Shown here one piece after another: positions 43,044 through 45,459 of a DNA stretch of 45,459 nt. The DNA lies in the NCBI GenBank assembly GCA_028709385.1, contig JAQVXD010000018.1:1-45459 (forward strand), in the 5' to 3' direction. The notes under the pieces were generated by a model. That model did not search any database. It saw only the letters and a program-made list of their open reading frames with translations, and was not told where the DNA came from. The DNA is from Fermentimonas sp. GTDB lineage: Bacteria > Bacteroidota > Bacteroidia > Bacteroidales > Dysgonomonadaceae. The translations under genes were made by a program, and so were the position numbers. How positions within the stretch are numbered: position 1 is the first letter of the stretch; the number at the start of each line of letters is the position of its first letter.

Positions 43044-44879
43044 GTCGCCCTGCATGTCACAAAGTTTGGTGTAGTATCCTCCTAATTTGTAAAGCGAATC
43101 GTGTTTGCCCTGTTCAACAATCTCACCCTCTTTCATCACATAAATAGTGTCTGCATTTCTTATTGTTGAAAGCCGGTGAGCTATTATGATAGTAGTGCGA
43201 TCTTTCATAAGTTTATCAAGGGCATCTTGAACAAGCCGTTCTGAGTCTGTATCCAAAGCAGAAGTAGCCTCATCAAAAATAAGAATTTCAGGATTTTTCA
43301 ATATTGCTCTGGCAATACTGATTCTTTGTCTCTGACCTCCTGAAAGTTTTCCGCCCCTGTCGCCAATATTTGTATTGTAACCATCTTCCGTGGCCATTAT
43401 AAATTCATGTGCGTTTGCAATCTTGGCGGCTTCAATCACTCTGCCTTCTGACACCTCCTTCATCCCAAAAGCTATATTGTTATAGAAGGAGTCATTAAAC
43501 AAGATAGGATCCTGGTTGACGTTACCCATAAGTGATCTTAGATCCTGTATCCTTACATCTTTGATATTTACACCATCCACAAAGATGCCGCCCTTTTGTA
43601 TATCATAAAATCTGGGAAGAAGATCTGCAATAGTTGATTTTCCGGATCCAGACTGGCCAACAAGAGCTATTGTCTTACCTTTTTCGATAGTCAGATTAAC
43701 TCCTTTAATTATCCAATCATTTATATATTTAAACCAGACATCTTTATATTCAATAATTTTATTGAACTTCAAGTCAACAGGATTTTCAGGATCTGCAATA
43801 GGATTTTTTGCATCCAGAATTTTATCAATTCTCTCCATAGATGCTAATCCGCGTTGAACAGCATAAGCCGACTTAGAAAATTCTTTAGCCGGATTGATAA
43901 TACTATAGAATATGGTAAGGTAGTAAATAAAAGTAGCAGCGTCGATAGTACTGTTGTTGCCGAGAATCAGAGATCCTCCAAACCATAAAACTATTGCAAT
44001 TGTTATTGTGCCTAAGAATTCGCTCATTGGATGTGCAAGCTGCTGTCTCCTTGAAATTCTGTTTGACATTCTCCTGAATTCATCACTGCCTTTATGGAAT
44101 CTTTTTGATATTTTGCTTTCTGCTACAAAAGCCTTAATAACCCTAAGTCCGCCTAACGTTTCCTCTACCTGCGACATTAGCTCGCCCCACTTGTTTTGCG
44201 CCTCAAACGAACTCCTTTTAAGGTTTCTGCCGACACGTCCCATTATAAAACCCATTACCGGCAGAACAATCAGCACAAAAAGAGTCAGTTGCCAGCTTAA
44301 AACAGTCATTGTGGTAAGATAGATCAGTATAAGAATTGGATTTTTAAAAAGCATGTCAAGTGAACTCATTACTGAGTTTTCCACTTCGTTTACATCTCCT
44401 GAAATTCTTGAGAGTATATCACCTTTCCTTTCCTCAGAGAAAAAAGCTAACGGCAAAGAAAGAATCTTATCATTAATATTGTTTCGGATATCTTTTACTA
44501 CGCCTGTTCTTATTGGTATTATAAAGTATGATCCAAAATATGCTGAAGCAGTTTTCAGAAGAGTCATGATAATCAATGTAACTGCCAACAGCAAAAGAGT
44601 GTTGCTGCTTCCGTGAGTCTCAATCAACTGGGTGATATACCAGTTTACATTGTTAAGTATAGTGTCTATAAATGAATATTCGGTACCTTTCCAGGGTATG
44701 AATTCAAATGTTTGTGTATTTATTTTAAATAATACCTGGAGTATAGGAATTATTGTGGCAAGAGAAAAAACATTCAGTACTGCTGTCAGAATATTAAAGA
44801 AAAATGCCAGAAACAGATGTTTTTTATATGGAGGTAAAAATCTTTTTAAGATATGTATAATACCCTTCATTGACTGCAA
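43038..44879 (-). CDS. MsbA-like ABC transporter, fused permease and ATPase
   Basis: This 613-residue half-transporter has six N-terminal membrane helices (about 1-330) and a C-terminal ATPase with Walker A GQSGSGKST, signature LSGGQRQRIS, Walker B ILIFDEATSALD and the switch AHRLST. MsbA-type exporters flip lipid A or other lipids across the inner membrane; Bacteroidota have several such paralogues, so the substrate is uncertain. Its 3' end overlaps the epimerase gene on the other strand. A 15-nt match to the CRISPR repeat lies at 44676-44690, in codons for GTEY. Confidence 0.9.
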   Translation of the reverse strand: MQSMKGIIHILKRFLPPYKKHLFLAFFFNILTAVLNVFSLATIIPILQVLFKINTQTFEFIPWKGTEYSFIDTILNNVNWYITQLIETHGSSNTLLLLAVTLIIMTLLKTASAYFGSYFIIPIRTGVVKDIRNNINDKILSLPLAFFSEERKGDILSRISGDVNEVENSVMSSLDMLFKNPILILIYLTTMTVLSWQLTLFVLIVLPVMGFIMGRVGRNLKRSSFEAQNKWGELMSQVEETLGGLRVIKAFVAESKISKRFHKGSDEFRRMSNRISRRQQLAHPMSEFLGTITIAIVLWFGGSLILGNNSTIDAATFIYYLTIFYSIINPAKEFSKSAYAVQRGLASMERIDKILDAKNPIADPENPVDLKFNKIIEYKDVWFKYINDWIIKGVNLTIEKGKTIALVGQSGSGKSTIADLLPRFYDIQKGGIFVDGVNIKDVRIQDLRSLMGNVNQDPILFNDSFYNNIAFGMKEVSEGRVIEAAKIANAHEFIMATEDGYNTNIGDRGGKLSGGQRQRISIARAILKNPEILIFDEATSALDTDSERLVQDALDKLMKDRTTIIIAHRLSTIRNADTIYVMKEGEIVEQGKHDSLYKLGGYYTKLCDMQGDL

Positions 44880-45261
44880 AGTTTGTTGTTAAGAAAATTA
44901 CTTATGTTAAATTTGGCGCAAGATACGCATAAAATATGATTTTCCGGCAGGTTAAACCTTGTCGATTTTCTATGAAAGGTCGAGCGATATCTTCATACTT
45001 TGTTAAGACTTTACTCATACCTCAGTCCTACCTTGCTCTTTTAATCTCCAGTTATAACAGGAAAAATAAAGACCGGTATAAGTAAAATCTCAGGTTGATT
45101 TATTTTCTTTGCATAATCGGAATTGGAGGAAATTTAGCTTTTCTGATGCTTGTGATTAAAAAAGATGTTTTTAGTGAAAATGATATTTGTCTGATAATCT
45201 TGTTTTTGAAGGCAAATCGAAAAATAAAGTGGATGTTTTTTGAAAATTAATTGCGAAATAG
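44880..45261. other. Intergenic gap between ABC gene and terminal promoter
   Basis: No supported gene. The sequence is AT-rich with no conserved coding signal. It must contain the ABC gene promoter on the minus strand, but no clean TAnnTTTG is seen there. Confidence 0.5.
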
Positions 45262-45292
45262 TTTGCACGATAAAAAATAGTCCCTATCTTTG
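45262..45292 (+). promoter_or_regulatory. Near-consensus promoter at the right end
   Basis: TTTG (45262-45265), 19 nt, then TATCTTTG (45285-45292). It would start a transcript near 45299 with a leader beginning with the hairpin GGAAGG AAC CCTTCC (45304-45318). The strength suggests a highly expressed gene or RNA operon beyond the window. Confidence 0.75.
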
Positions 45293-45459
45293 CACCCGCT
45301 TTTGGAAGGAACCCTTCCTTGAAGCAAAAAAAAAGAAGCGATCTTTAGAAGATTTACATACAAATTATTTTAGACAAAGCAAGTACAAGAAATATAATCA
45401 GATTATATTAAGGTACCCGTTCAATAGAATTTAAAAGGATATAAATCGTGAATCCGGGG
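45293..45459 (+). other. Long leader, gene start cut by window end
   Basis: About 160 nt of AT-rich leader follow the promoter. An AAAGGA element near 45434 precedes a GTG at 45448, which could be the start of a truncated gene. Only four codons are visible, so no product can be named. An rRNA or tRNA operon leader is an alternative. Confidence 0.3.

Noticed and set aside
45240..45434. 64-codon plus-strand open frame at the right end
   Set aside because: It spans the promoter and leader, is lysine-rich by base composition, and has no ribosome binding site.

Overview
The window looks like chromosomal DNA from a member of the Bacteroidota, most likely order Bacteroidales; I cannot fix the genus. 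The evidence is the repeated promoter octamer TAnnTTTG, often about 20 nt after a TTTG/TTG element. The gene content also fits: a type II-C CRISPR-Cas locus with a 47-nt repeat, lspA followed by a DUF4296 lipoprotein, SurA-like/OstA-like/MutL neighbours, pyruvate phosphate dikinase, MlaEFD and PepE. Most of the window is housekeeping DNA. The accessory part is the left-hand 6.3 kb.

Positions 1-6278 hold a type II-C CRISPR-Cas locus: an array cut by the window start (seven repeats, six internal 30-nt spacers), a two-way terminator, then cas2, cas1 and cas9 on the minus strand (transcribed cas9-cas1-cas2). A divergent tracrRNA gene lies directly upstream of cas9. The 15-nt antirepeat shows that crRNAs are read from the plus strand, so the array converges on cas2. 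Each repeat contains a TACCTTTG octamer 20 nt after TTG, which fits the lineage promoter. This suggests that each spacer has its own promoter inside the repeat and makes the best lead in the window.

Positions 6362-12137 carry mltG (minus), tRNA-Ser(GCT), a lipoprotein/beta-barrel pair, a 48-codon small ORF with a structured 3' flank, and an aspartate aminotransferase gene between terminators. Positions 12152-20311 carry ileS, a TraR/DksA-like gene, lspA, a DUF4296 lipoprotein gene and ppdK. Positions 20449-25777 form an envelope and repair group: a SurA-like chaperone, an OstA-like protein, a small tail-anchored protein and MutL with a degenerate endonuclease motif. An aldo/keto reductase, an odd Rieske-like lipoprotein and a cation/proton antiporter follow.

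Positions 28628-29145 hold tRNA-Gly(GCC) preceded by a duplicated 5' half of the same tRNA, then tRNA-Leu(TAA) and a strong terminator. Then come mlaEFD (phospholipid transport), a dihydroorotate dehydrogenase-like gene, and pepE-nhaA on the minus strand. A HEAT-like alkylation-repair-type gene, a small membrane protein gene and the rlmH-hydrolase pair follow. The last block is nadC, a dCMP-deaminase-type gene and an S41 protease gene, a membrane-bound sugar epimerase/dehydratase gene, and a convergent MsbA-like ABC exporter gene. The window ends just past a near-consensus promoter whose gene lies mostly or wholly outside it.
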